From positions 675,257-739,256 of the forward strand of contig NZ_PGVF01000001.1 of NCBI RefSeq assembly GCF_002860285.1: a stretch of DNA of 64,000 nucleotides. The letters run 5' to 3'. Below the pieces are notes generated by a model. The model saw only the letters and a list, made by a program, of their open reading frames with translations, was not told where the DNA came from and made no database searches. Made by a program: the position numbers and the translations under genes. This document shows positions 1 to 8,666 of the stretch, in pieces; within the stretch, counting starts at the first letter, position 1, and every line of letters begins with the position of its first letter. The stretch comes from Bacillus sp. M6-12 (GTDB lineage: Bacteria; Bacillota; Bacilli; Bacillales; DSM-1321).

Positions 1-534
1 GACAATCGGATAATTAAACAAGAACCGTTCAGGAATTTGAACTTCTGTTCCGTTATTTTTTACACGTTTTCCACGCTGATTGTTAAACACCCAATTTTTG
101 CCCTTTCGATTCCAGACAAAGAACTCAAACGCATTAATTGGCATTTTGTCCATATTGAAGACTGCAGGATTACTTTTTTCCCAAACACCAATTCTTGGGC
201 TTCCAGTGTCTTTTCCTAATGCGTCTTGAACAATATCGTTAATTTCTTTTAGTTGTTGCCATGACCCAAATACAATCATGCTTCTTCCTTTTTTCAGGAT
301 TCTGGCACATTCACGAATGTATTGTTCAACATCAAATTCCTTATCCCACTCTCCAAATTCCATCCCTTCGTATCCACGAACGTCTTTATTTTTCCGTTTA
401 TAACGGTTGAGTTTGGCAAAGTTGGTTTCACGACTAATCAAATAAGGAATATCCGTCAGAATCATGTCCACACTCTCGTCTTCTAACTCCTTAAATCCTT
501 CAAATGTATCTCTCAATAAAAACTGATTATTCAC
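1..534 (-). CDS. DNA methyltransferase (N6/N4 type), 3' end beyond window
   Basis: About 178 N-terminal residues are visible; the rest lies beyond the left edge. The protein opens MNNQFLLRDTFEGFKEL and has the amino-methyltransferase motif IV as TDIPY at about residues 27-31, then a Lys/Arg-rich segment. This is the start expected of a class that carries motif IV before the AdoMet-binding motif I, so the FxGxG motif would be in the missing part. The GTG start at 534 is chosen because GAGGAG lies 7 bases upstream. It is the distal member of a run of three methyltransferase genes on this strand. Target base and site cannot be read from the sequence. Confidence 0.7.
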   Translation of the reverse strand, partial: MNNQFLLRDTFEGFKELEDESVDMILTDIPYLISRETNFAKLNRYKRKNKDVRGYEGMEFGEWDKEFDVEQYIRECARILKKGRSMIVFGSWQQLKEINDIVQDALGKDTGSPRIGVWEKSNPAVFNMDKMPINAFEFFVWNRKGKNWVFNNQRGKRVKNNGTEVQIPERFLFNYPIV

Positions 535-576
535 CTTTTCACTCCTCTCTCTATGTTGTTTGGTAGAAAACTTTAT

Positions 577-1371
577 CTATGGTGTAGAGAAGAAATTTTG
601 ATAAAAGTCCCTTTTTTCTTCTGTTATGGATTCAGCTATTCGTTCATAGGCTTTTTCATAAAAACCTTGTTCTTTTTCAAAAGCGACAAATTTTCGACCA
701 GTACGAACAGAAGCAATAGGAATTGTTCCTACTCCTGTACAACTGTCTAAAACGACATCCGATTCATCTGTGTAGGTACGAATGATATATTCTGCTAAAT
801 CTATGGGCTTTTGGGTGGGGTGAATAGGTGGGTGAGGCTTCGGATAAAAAAGGGTTGTTCTTGGATATTTTTTTGTATCCCCTGTTCGATTTGCCGAAGG
901 ATTTTCATGACTTTTAAACTCACCGTAATTGTTATTTTTTAATTGACCTTCTTTGTATTTGCTCCCCATCCCATGAAGAGGTTTTCCTTCAAAAAATTGA
1001 GGATTGTATGTTGGAGCTTTCTTGTAAAACACAAGCAGTTCTTCAAAATCAAAGAGAGGCATCCGTTTCGCATTTAAAAAATTAGAAGGTCTATCTTTTA
1101 CCCATATCCATTTGTACTTAAAGAGCTTTCGATTACTTTGTATGAGGTCACTTGCAAAGAGATTTTGAGCAAACAATACAATAGCTCCATTTGGCTTAAT
1201 TACACGTTCATACTCCTTCCAGAGCACGTCATAAGGGATAACCGTATCCCAACGATTCTGTGTCGTTCCATAAGGCAAATCCGTAAAAATTAAGCTCACT
1301 GATTGATTTGGAATTTGACACATTCCTCTTTCTCCTACACAATCTTCATGAAACAATCGGTTCTCCCACAC
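577..1371 (-). CDS. site-specific DNA methyltransferase (N6/N4 type)
   Basis: This 264-residue protein has motif IV TDLPYG at about residues 31-36 and, near the C-terminus, the AdoMet-binding motif as DSCTGVGT followed by FVAFEKE. The order IV then I is typical of beta-class N6-adenine or N4-cytosine methyltransferases. HPTQKP at about residue 187 is the usual conserved stretch before motif I. The start is GTG with AAGGAGG 10 bases upstream. The gene lies 42 bases from the partial methyltransferase and 49 bases from the third one. No endonuclease is adjacent, so it is probably a solitary enzyme that protects the plasmid from host restriction or modulates DNA binding. Confidence 0.85.
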   Translation of the reverse strand: MWENRLFHEDCVGERGMCQIPNQSVSLIFTDLPYGTTQNRWDTVIPYDVLWKEYERVIKPNGAIVLFAQNLFASDLIQSNRKLFKYKWIWVKDRPSNFLNAKRMPLFDFEELLVFYKKAPTYNPQFFEGKPLHGMGSKYKEGQLKNNNYGEFKSHENPSANRTGDTKKYPRTTLFYPKPHPPIHPTQKPIDLAEYIIRTYTDESDVVLDSCTGVGTIPIASVRTGRKFVAFEKEQGFYEKAYERIAESITEEKRDFYQNFFSTP

Positions 1372-1420
1372 TTCTAAACCACCTCCTTTTTAGTCAAAAA
1401 ATAGTTTGTATCGTTTATAG

Positions 1421-2128
1421 TCAATATTGAGAAGGAAGTAATCGTTGATTCCCAATCTCTATATAAGTAGGGTCAATTTCAAATCCAATAAACTTTCGAT
1501 TCCCACCTACATTCAAAGTAGCGATTGCTGTTGTAAAGCTACCCATAAAAGGGTCTAAGATAATATCTCCTTCATTAGAGGAGTTCTGAATAAATAGCTC
1601 CATAAGTTCTACTGGTTTTTCCGTAGGATGAAGTTTGTTTCTGACGTTATCTATTTCAATGACTGTTTTTGAACCAAGATTGTGAATGTATTTGGCTTTT
1701 CCTTTCCTTAAAAAGAGAATGTATTCTGCATTTTTCATGTAATATTGACTTGGCGTACAATTGTTCTTTTTCCACACCAAAAGATTATGAAGTTTAAAAC
1801 CAATCTCTGTTGCAATATTCAACATTTCTTGTAAATTAAGCGTATTGGTCATGACATAAAAATGAGATTGTGGTTTCAATACTCGATATACTTCTGTCAT
1901 CCAATCTTTAATTTTGATGTTGTTATGTTGAAAAATCTTTCCGTCATTCGATAAGAGAATTCCGCTTGGTTGTCCTTCTTTTCGTTTCCTTCCACCGCTT
2001 ATAGTCTTGTAAGCAGGGTCAGTTACACAAAGATGAATGCTTTCCGAAGGAATGGATTTTAAACCTTCCAAACAATCCATTTGATACACATGATTTAATC
2101 TCATATTTTCACGAATTTGACCACTCAA
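1421..2128 (-). CDS. site-specific DNA methyltransferase (N6/N4 type)
   Basis: This 235-residue protein has motif IV as TDPAYKT near residue 37 and a C-terminal motif I as DPFMGSFTTA, preceded by the conserved HPTEKP. This is a beta-type arrangement as in its neighbour, but sequence similarity between the two is low, so they probably modify different sites. The TTG start at 2128 has AAGGAGG 7 bases upstream; an in-frame ATG at 2104 is less well placed. It is the promoter-proximal gene of the methyltransferase run and is divergent from the hibernation-factor gene. The shared 160-bp region carries TTGACTATAGTCAA-like elements. Confidence 0.85.
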   Translation of the reverse strand: MSGQIRENMRLNHVYQMDCLEGLKSIPSESIHLCVTDPAYKTISGGRKRKEGQPSGILLSNDGKIFQHNNIKIKDWMTEVYRVLKPQSHFYVMTNTLNLQEMLNIATEIGFKLHNLLVWKKNNCTPSQYYMKNAEYILFLRKGKAKYIHNLGSKTVIEIDNVRNKLHPTEKPVELMELFIQNSSNEGDIILDPFMGSFTTAIATLNVGGNRKFIGFEIDPTYIEIGNQRLLPSQY

Positions 2129-2155
2129 TATCTTCCCTCCTTACTATATCAGACA

Positions 2156-2207
2156 TTATTGCTTATAGTCTATATATATTTACTTATTGCCTATTGTATA
2201 GTATAAT
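2156..2207. promoter_or_regulatory. divergent promoters of methyltransferase run and hpf
   Basis: On the plus strand TTTACT (2179-2184) and TATAAT (2202-2207) are 17 bases apart and the spacer contains TTGCCTATTG. On the minus strand TAGACT (2172-2167) and TATAGT (2148-2143) are 18 bases apart and the spacer begins ATAAGCAATAA. Both spacers carry a form of the element found in many other promoters of this window (see findings). Confidence 0.6.
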
Positions 2208-2289
2208 AAAGCCAACAAAGTTTTTGAATAGCATATTTGCTCTACAAGACTTTAGTTGAATATTGTTGATGGAAGGGGTTTTTGGAACT

Positions 2290-2829
2290 ATGAAATTGAA
2301 CATTACTGCAAAGAACTTTGAATTAACGAAAGGAATCACTCAATTTGTTGAAGAGAAGTTTGAACGTCTTACAAAAAAAGTAGACAAAAACACAACTCTC
2401 CATGTTACCTTATCGACCAGTAAAGAAGGTCAAAAAGCAGAAGTTATGCTTCATGTCGCTGGTCAATTATTGAAAATGGAAGCTGTTCATTCTGACTTGT
2501 ACGTATCTATTAATACACTCATTGATAAAGTGAATTATCAAGTCAATAAACGAATTGAAAAATCAAACAAACGTACTCATGAAACGATTCGCTATGCGGA
2601 AAACATTAAATTAAACGAAGGAGATGAAGATATTACTATGGAACAAAAAGAACCAATCGTAAAACGCAAACAATTTGACATGAAACCAATGATGGAGGAA
2701 GAAGCTATTCTTCAAATGGAAATGTTAGGACATTCTTTCTTCTTCTTCTTCAACGGAGAAACAGATACAATGTGCCTTCTTTACAAGCGTAAAGACGGAA
2801 ATTACGGTCTAATCGAAAGCGTTCGCTAA
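2290..2829 (+). CDS. hpf: long-form ribosome hibernation promoting factor
   Basis: The 179-residue product has an N-terminal HPF/RaiA domain (about 1-100, starting MKLNITAKNF) and the C-terminal dimerisation domain of long HPF (about 125-179), ending in the typical LYKRKDGNYGLIE. Long HPF binds the 30S decoding region and pairs 70S ribosomes into inactive 100S dimers in stationary phase. An unusual run of five Phe occurs where chromosomal HPF has mixed hydrophobics. ATG 2290 is preferred because GGAAGGGG lies 11 bases upstream; in-frame TTG 2263 and ATG 2269 lack a ribosome site. It is a stand-alone unit with its own promoter and terminator. An extra copy on a mobile element might tune host translation; that is inference. 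Confidence 0.9.
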   Translation: MKLNITAKNFELTKGITQFVEEKFERLTKKVDKNTTLHVTLSTSKEGQKAEVMLHVAGQLLKMEAVHSDLYVSINTLIDKVNYQVNKRIEKSNKRTHETIRYAENIKLNEGDEDITMEQKEPIVKRKQFDMKPMMEEEAILQMEMLGHSFFFFFNGETDTMCLLYKRKDGNYGLIESVR

Positions 2830-2837
2830 CAAACAGA

Positions 2838-2865
2838 AACAGGCTCTTAGTAGCCTGTTTTTTTA
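2838..2865 (+). terminator. terminator of hpf
   Basis: AACAGGCT and AGCCTGTT pair around a six-base loop and run into a T-tract. Confidence 0.85.
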
Positions 2866-2928
2866 TGTACTTTTTATGTTAATCTTCATGCTTTATTCAT
2901 ACTTTTTTCATATCTATTTATCAAAAAA

Positions 2929-2960
2929 TAAAAAAGAGTACAGAATTACTTCCGTACTCT
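2929..2960 (-). terminator. terminator of coupling-protein transcript
   Basis: Read on the minus strand, AGAGTAC and GTACTCT form a stem with a 12-base loop followed by TTTTTTATTTTT. It lies 120 bases beyond the coupling-protein stop codon. Confidence 0.75.
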
Positions 2961-3081
2961 CTCTAACTGTTTAATAGGACATTAGAGAACCTAACAGCTT
3001 CAACCACCTATTCATAGGTTGTGGGTCTTTCAGGGTCACTGGTTTGTTCTCTGTCTACTATAGCCCCTTTTTCAACTCCTA

Positions 3082-5313
3082 TTAAATGAGGTCATCCTCT
3101 TCGTCATTCATAAAGCTAATTTCATCAGAAGAAGAATCATTCTTTTTAGCTTCATTGATAGTAAATGGTTTATCGTCTGCCTCTAATACAATGTCATCCG
3201 TAAAGTCGTCATCAGGAGAAATAAATTCTCTTTTATCAACAGGCTTTTTCTTTTCTTCTACAAGGATAAAGTCATCAATGTTTGGCACTCTATCAGGAAT
3301 CTCTTTCTTTGTTGCAGGAGCAACAACTGGATTCTTTGCGATAACAGGCTCTTTTTGAAGAACAAGGTCTTGTACATGAGCTTGTTGAGGCGTTTCTTCT
3401 GAAGAATCCTCTTTGCTTGTATTATCAAGACTTGGCTTTTTAAAGATGTTTTCATTGTATTCTTCAATCATGGCATCCAGTTTATTGTTTAATTCAACTG
3501 GAATGTATTCAATTGTTCCAACTGCTGGTGATTGAATACTATTTTTCTTGATTAATAGATACGTAATTTCTCCGAAAGGTCGATACATAATATCCGAAGG
3601 GGAGAAACGTGCTTCCATTGCTTCTGTTTCACGAACACTAACATTGTCGTAACTCATTTTTTGGAATCCATATAACGGATTGAATTTTTGTGAAGAAACC
3701 CCTTTTTGAAGTGTCTTTTTCAAAATTTCACCAAATTGGTCACTGTAATATTTCGCATCCAGTGCGTTTCCACCAGGATAGATAATGATATTACGTGCGT
3801 TCGTAGAAACAAGCTCGATAAAGTCTTTCCCTTCTTGTCCACGACCCATACCAATTAACGCTCTGTTTTGTGTTGCAAGGTGAGAAGCTACACGATAAGA
3901 ACGACCTTGTGTAAGCATGTCGGCAAAACCTGGGTTTGCATATACTTGGAATTCATCTATATACAAGAAGTGTGCAAGACGAGTATTCTCATTCCCTGGT
4001 CTACGGAATACAGACGCTTGGAATTGAAGAATGATAAAGTAACCCAAGAATCGACCAAGGTCACGCAATGTACCTTGTGCAGTCGCAATTGCAATAACTC
4101 CACCTTCTGCAAGGTGTTTATCGAAGTCAATATCATTCTTTCCTGCTGGTGGATTTAACACTTTACGCAAGAATTTATTAGAAATCAATTTACCAACTTG
4201 TGTACGTACTGCAGAACAGTGTTCATACGTTTTAGATTTCTCATTGAAATAGTCATTCAAGAAGTATTGAGCAATATCTGAATTTTCTTTTGCAATTTCT
4301 GCACTTTCAGCGTTCATACGTGAGAAAGACATAACCATTTTTCTCCCTGCTCCACCAGGATTTGCAATTAGTGTATAAAGGTCGATAAAGGTTGCATCAT
4401 TTGCCATTGTTCTTTTCAATACTTTCAAGGCATTACGAATAAGGTTTTCGTTCATGTCCATGAAGAACTGTGGAGAATCAGGGCTTAACATTTTAAATGT
4501 TGTAGCAATGTTTTCAATTACATCCTCTTCTTTTCCGAATAAAGGGTTAAAATAAGGACAATCGGGCAAAATAGGATTAAAGTAGATAACTGGTCTACCA
4601 TAATGTTTTGCCATTGCATAGATTTTTTCAGCCAAATCCGCTTTTGGTTCAATTACAGTAATACCACAATCAGGATTCTGCATATCTTGGTTAATCATAG
4701 GAATGATAGTTTGAGAGGTTTTACCAGAACCCGTTGGTCCAAGAACTAACATGTGCAAGAATCTATCTTTAAATGGTAGAATCTCCTCTTTTCCAGTATC
4801 TTTATTGACTGCTATTTTAATATCTCCTTGTTTTGTTTCAGTTGTTGAAGATTTAAGACCAAATTTCTCCAAAATGGAGTTTTCATAAATATTGTTAAAA
4901 ACATCTTTGGTTTCGTCTTTTCTTACCAAAGTCATAATCCCAATAGATGTTGCAATATTGATAAAGATACTCAATCTGAATATGGCATGAGCTTTCGATT
5001 CACTACTGGACATTCCTCCTAACATTAAAAAGAAATGATTGACTAATGAAAGAATGAAAATGAGCAATGAAATTTTAAAAATTTTAAACCCATATTTCTT
5101 CGATTTTTCTTCTGTATAATCTTTTCCTACCGCAAAGACGATAAAAATAAGAGCAAAAAGAGTAAAGGTAACGACTATCAAACCTTTATAAAACAAATAG
5201 GCAGATACAAAATTTGCTATTTGAAGGGTAAATAAAGCGGTGATAATTGTATTGAACTGTTCTTTTAATACATTTGTTGCTTTGGCACTTAACTTGTTTT
5301 TATTCTCTGACAA
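3082..5313 (-). CDS. VirD4/TraG-type conjugative coupling ATPase
   Basis: This 743-residue protein has about four N-terminal membrane helices (roughly 20-65 and 78-140), then an ATPase domain with Walker A GPTGSGKTSQ near residue 195 and Walker B FLYIDEFQVYAN near residue 440. TNARNIIIYPGG and an acidic, Lys-rich C-terminal tail follow. Type IV coupling proteins are membrane hexamers that bring the relaxosome to the conjugation channel. TTG 5313 is used, with AAAGGAGAGGA upstream. It is 42 bases from the membrane-anchored protein upstream and probably cotranscribed with it. The channel genes (VirB4, VirB6-like) are not in this window. Together with the VirB2-like gene at 17090 it suggests a self-transmissible element. 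Confidence 0.85.
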   Translation of the reverse strand: MSENKNKLSAKATNVLKEQFNTIITALFTLQIANFVSAYLFYKGLIVVTFTLFALIFIVFAVGKDYTEEKSKKYGFKIFKISLLIFILSLVNHFFLMLGGMSSSESKAHAIFRLSIFINIATSIGIMTLVRKDETKDVFNNIYENSILEKFGLKSSTTETKQGDIKIAVNKDTGKEEILPFKDRFLHMLVLGPTGSGKTSQTIIPMINQDMQNPDCGITVIEPKADLAEKIYAMAKHYGRPVIYFNPILPDCPYFNPLFGKEEDVIENIATTFKMLSPDSPQFFMDMNENLIRNALKVLKRTMANDATFIDLYTLIANPGGAGRKMVMSFSRMNAESAEIAKENSDIAQYFLNDYFNEKSKTYEHCSAVRTQVGKLISNKFLRKVLNPPAGKNDIDFDKHLAEGGVIAIATAQGTLRDLGRFLGYFIILQFQASVFRRPGNENTRLAHFLYIDEFQVYANPGFADMLTQGRSYRVASHLATQNRALIGMGRGQEGKDFIELVSTNARNIIIYPGGNALDAKYYSDQFGEILKKTLQKGVSSQKFNPLYGFQKMSYDNVSVRETEAMEARFSPSDIMYRPFGEITYLLIKKNSIQSPAVGTIEYIPVELNNKLDAMIEEYNENIFKKPSLDNTSKEDSSEETPQQAHVQDLVLQKEPVIAKNPVVAPATKKEIPDRVPNIDDFILVEEKKKPVDKREFISPDDDFTDDIVLEADDKPFTINEAKKNDSSSDEISFMNDEEDDLI

Positions 5314-5355
5314 AACTTGTCCTCTCCTTTCTATGAATTGTTGTTATGAATCAAA

Positions 5356-6348
5356 CTACTTTTTGTTTTCGTTTGTTTCTGTTGTTGATTCTACTGGTGT
5401 ATCTTCAAAAGATTCGACTTCTTCTTCAATCGTTGGAGTTGAAATACCATCGTTTGCCTTATCTTTCAGCTCCATAACACCATCCATAATTGGTCTGCCA
5501 CTTTGTCTGTTTTCTTCCATTTTTGTCCACTGACCAATTGTGTAATAATTAGATTTGTTGTAAGGGTCTTTAATCATGTAAAAACGAAGAACACCGCTTT
5601 CATCTTCTAAAATATAGGCTTCTAATTTGAATTTTTCTAAAGTAAATTCAATTTTGTGATACGTTTTTGTTTCAGGGTACATAATCCCAATTTCATGAGG
5701 AATTTCCTCTGTTGTCTTTTTTGAAATAAGTGGATACGTTTTTTCTTCATAAAGAACTGGATTCAAACTTCCATCATAAAGAATGACATATTGCCTTAAA
5801 TCTGAATCAAGATGAAGCATGGCGATTAATAAATCTTCAGGGTCTTCAAACGCACCCATCAAGTTTACAAGAGCCAATCCATTTACTTCTCCATCTTCAT
5901 CGGTAAGATGACCAGAGAAAAGATTAGAGAACAATGCACCATCGTCTTGCAATTTTTTCAAAACTTCTGCATCCTCTGTGAATTTGTAACTACTCTGCAA
6001 CTTATCAAGTTCCTTAATTCCTTCATCGAACTTATATTCACGATAAAGGTCACGAACTTCTTGCTCTTTCCCTTTCATTTCACCTACACTCAATTCTTTT
6101 TTCCCTTCTGTTAATACAGGGTCTTCTTTTCCTTCATTCATTGGATTTGTGTAAACAGGTTCTTCATCTTTGTCCTTTGCTTTATCCCCTTCACCCTTTT
6201 GGTTTTGAGAAACTTGGCTGGTCTTAGGAGTTTCTTTGTCATTATCATCATTTAAATGTTTGGAAGTATAAATGCTAAATCCCAAACTAACGACAATCGC
6301 TACACTTAATGCACCAATCATGATTTTCTTTTTCGCTACTTCTTTCAA
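5356..6348 (-). CDS. membrane-anchored extracytoplasmic protein, unknown
   Basis: The 330-residue product has a short cytoplasmic N-terminus, one membrane helix (about residues 8-28), a charged Lys/Glu/Asp linker and an extracytoplasmic domain with no motif I recognise, ending in Glu/Thr-rich sequence. TTG 6348 is chosen because AAGGAGGAG lies just upstream; a longer frame from 6465 would run through the promoter at 6383-6411 and is unlikely. The next gene is the coupling ATPase, so a part in the conjugation apparatus, such as a bitopic wall-spanning component, is plausible. The function is not established from sequence. Confidence 0.6.
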   Translation of the reverse strand: MKEVAKKKIMIGALSVAIVVSLGFSIYTSKHLNDDNDKETPKTSQVSQNQKGEGDKAKDKDEEPVYTNPMNEGKEDPVLTEGKKELSVGEMKGKEQEVRDLYREYKFDEGIKELDKLQSSYKFTEDAEVLKKLQDDGALFSNLFSGHLTDEDGEVNGLALVNLMGAFEDPEDLLIAMLHLDSDLRQYVILYDGSLNPVLYEEKTYPLISKKTTEEIPHEIGIMYPETKTYHKIEFTLEKFKLEAYILEDESGVLRFYMIKDPYNKSNYYTIGQWTKMEENRQSGRPIMDGVMELKDKANDGISTPTIEEEVESFEDTPVESTTETNENKK

Positions 6349-6375
6349 CGATATCTCCTCCTTATTATTTTGCAT

Positions 6376-6411
6376 ATAGTCAATTATATAACTTTCGTTG
6401 ACTATCTTCAT
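6376..6411 (-). promoter_or_regulatory. promoter with flanking inverted repeats
   Basis: On the minus strand a TATAAT (forward 6383-6388) is 17 bases from a weak -35, ATGAAG. The -10 lies between ATAGTCAA (forward 6376-6383) and TTGACTAT (6398-6405), perfect inverted 8-mers 14 bases apart. They look like operator half-sites across the core promoter. Confidence 0.55.
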
Positions 6412-6466
6412 ATAAATAATATGTAGAATCAAGTTTAATAATGAATTTTTACAAGCGTATAACAAA

Positions 6467-6495
6467 AAAAAGCCCCCTACAAAGGGAGCTTTCTT
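6467..6495 (-). terminator. terminator of topB
   Basis: Directly after the stop codon, minus strand, AAAGCTCCC and GGGGGCTTT pair around TTTGTA and end in eight T. Confidence 0.85.
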
Positions 6496-8574
6496 TTATT
6501 TCTTATTAGAAAAAACAAAATCCAATTTGGTTTTATTTAATTTTAGTTTTGCTTTTCCTTTCTTACCAGACTTCCATGTAAATTCAAGTTCTTTGGATTC
6601 TTTACCAGCTAACAACTTTTTAGCTTCTGTTTTGCTGATTTTTGCACCCATAATTTCTTTTCCAATAATGAAATCGCATGTCTTTTTATACTCTGTACAC
6701 AAGTAGAAACTTTTACCTTCCACTACATTCGACTTACATTTTGGACATTGACCTAATGATTCTTTAGTGGAAGCAGTTGAAACGGTGGCTTTCAAGCTCT
6801 TAAAGTCTTCTGTCGTTTGTTTTGCATATTCAATCATTTCTTTATAGAAGTCTTCAGCTTTGTATGTTCCTTTTTCTATGCCTGATAATTTTTTCTCCCA
6901 TGTAGCAGTTAATTCGGGAAGAGTAATATCCTTGCCTTTTAATGCTTCGATAACAGAAATTCCAAAATCAGTAGCATAAAACTGCTTTACTTTACCTGAA
7001 CCTTGTCTACCCATGTATTCAAGGTCAACCAGTTTCTCTACAATTCCACCCCTTGTAGCTGGTGTACCAATTCCATTTGCTTCTTTTAGGACAGAAGATA
7101 ATTCTTCATCTTCTACAAACTTCGTTGGGTTTTCCATTGCTTTACCTAATGTTTCGTCATTATAACGCTGTGGGGGAGATGTTTTCTTCTCAATTAATTT
7201 TACTCCTTTTAGGTCATACACTTCTCCTTTTTTCACATCAGGAAGCACATTGTCAGTCTTTTTGTAGTTGTATAATTCCATAAAGCCAAGGTCTACAAGC
7301 ACACTACCAGTCGTATTGAACTTATGTCCATTACTATCAGTAATAATGTTTGTTTTGTTTGTTACCATTGGTGGTAAGAAAATAGCCAAAAATCTTCGGC
7401 AGACCATTTGAAAGATATTCTTTTCTTTCACAGATAACTTAGAAAGGTCAACACTTACCCCTGTTGGTATGATAGCGTAGTGGTCTGTAACTTTCTTATC
7501 ATCTACGTACTTTTTGTTTCCTGATACGGAAGTCAGTACAGAAGAATTTTTCATAATGGCTTCTGTTTTATCTTTCAATTCTGGAACTGATAACAGAGAT
7601 TTTAAATGCTTGGTAAAATCTTTTGCTATGGCTGTTGTAAGAAATGGAGAATCCGTTCTTGGATAACTTAAAATTTTCTTTTCATACAGTTCTTGAGCAA
7701 TCTTTAAAGTTTCTGCCATTGTATAACCAAAGGTTCTGTTGGCTTCATTTGATAATTCTTGTAAATTATGAAGACCAGGAGCAAATTTAGTTTCCTTCTT
7801 CTTATTTACTTGAACTACTGTTCCTTGTTTACCTAACTTTTTAATTAGGGTTTCTGCCTTTGCTTTATCTAAAAACTTGGTTTCATTTTCGTTTTCTGCA
7901 TCAAAATAAATCCCTTTATATGAACCAAAGTTTCCTTCAATCTCCCAAAACGGTTTAGGTACAAAGTTACGAAGCTCCAGTTCTCTATCAACAATTAATT
8001 TTAGGACAGGTGTCATAACACGCCCAACACGAATTTTCTTGTTGGTTGTCATACTCACTGCTCTCGTTCCATTCAACCCAATTAACCAATCAAAATAAGC
8101 TCTATATTTAGATGCGATTGTCATGTTCTGTAATGCTGTTTCTTTTTCATCACGCAAATTATCTAAAGCCCTCTTAAGTTCAGGTTCAGTTAAATCTTTA
8201 TGCCATATACGTTTAACTGGTAATTTCACTCCGATAGAATCATAAAAACTAAAGAAGATATGTTGTCCTTCACGACCAGGGTCACATGCGTTGATAATGT
8301 AATCATATTCACCAACTTTAATGGTTTCTTTAATATCTTTATACATTGCATATTTGTCTTTAGTTGGCTTGTACTTAAACTTATCAGGAATCATTGGAAG
8401 AACAGCTAAATTCCACTTTTCCCAATCTTTGTTATATTCTTGAGGTTCTTGCAAAGTCATCGTATGACCAGCAAATGTTTTAAATTCAATCGTATCTTTA
8501 TGACCATATTTATTGTAAACTGCTTGGATTTCCTTCATTAAAGAAGGTTTTTCTGCAATTAGTAATGCTCTCAT
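6496..8574 (-). CDS. topB: DNA topoisomerase III (type IA)
   Basis: This 692-residue enzyme has a Toprim domain at the N-terminus (LLIAEKPS, then ACDPGREGQ near residue 100) and the catalytic tyrosine in ILSYPRTDSPF near residue 305. A C-terminal zinc-ribbon-like segment follows with CPKCKS and further cysteines at about 607-632. It cuts one strand and passes another to decatenate or unlink DNA and resolve recombination intermediates; large Gram-positive conjugative plasmids often carry their own copy. Length matches the family. ATG 8574 has AGGA nine bases upstream. It has its own promoter and terminator. With RecA, RecJ and RecD2 nearby it belongs to the plasmid's DNA-processing set. Confidence 0.95.
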   Translation of the reverse strand: MRALLIAEKPSLMKEIQAVYNKYGHKDTIEFKTFAGHTMTLQEPQEYNKDWEKWNLAVLPMIPDKFKYKPTKDKYAMYKDIKETIKVGEYDYIINACDPGREGQHIFFSFYDSIGVKLPVKRIWHKDLTEPELKRALDNLRDEKETALQNMTIASKYRAYFDWLIGLNGTRAVSMTTNKKIRVGRVMTPVLKLIVDRELELRNFVPKPFWEIEGNFGSYKGIYFDAENENETKFLDKAKAETLIKKLGKQGTVVQVNKKKETKFAPGLHNLQELSNEANRTFGYTMAETLKIAQELYEKKILSYPRTDSPFLTTAIAKDFTKHLKSLLSVPELKDKTEAIMKNSSVLTSVSGNKKYVDDKKVTDHYAIIPTGVSVDLSKLSVKEKNIFQMVCRRFLAIFLPPMVTNKTNIITDSNGHKFNTTGSVLVDLGFMELYNYKKTDNVLPDVKKGEVYDLKGVKLIEKKTSPPQRYNDETLGKAMENPTKFVEDEELSSVLKEANGIGTPATRGGIVEKLVDLEYMGRQGSGKVKQFYATDFGISVIEALKGKDITLPELTATWEKKLSGIEKGTYKAEDFYKEMIEYAKQTTEDFKSLKATVSTASTKESLGQCPKCKSNVVEGKSFYLCTEYKKTCDFIIGKEIMGAKISKTEAKKLLAGKESKELEFTWKSGKKGKAKLKLNKTKLDFVFSNKK

Positions 8575-8617
8575 GAGTACATTCCTCGCTTTCTTTTCAT
8601 AGAAATAGCCTACTTTC

Positions 8618-8657
8618 AGTATAACCTATTCGTAGACTATTGTCAATTATTTTTTAC
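8618..8657 (-). promoter_or_regulatory. topB promoter
   Basis: Minus strand: GTAAAAAATAA directly precedes TTGACA (forward 8641-8646), then a 17-base spacer beginning ATAGTCTACGAA and the -10 TATACT (forward 8618-8623). It has both shared promoter elements of this window. Confidence 0.8.
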
Positions 8658-8666
8658 ATTTTCGCT

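Noticed and set aside
2950..2960. An iteron-like TCCGTACTCT outside the origin
   Set aside because: Only the first 10 of 17 bases match and it is explained as one arm of the terminator hairpin at 2929-2960.
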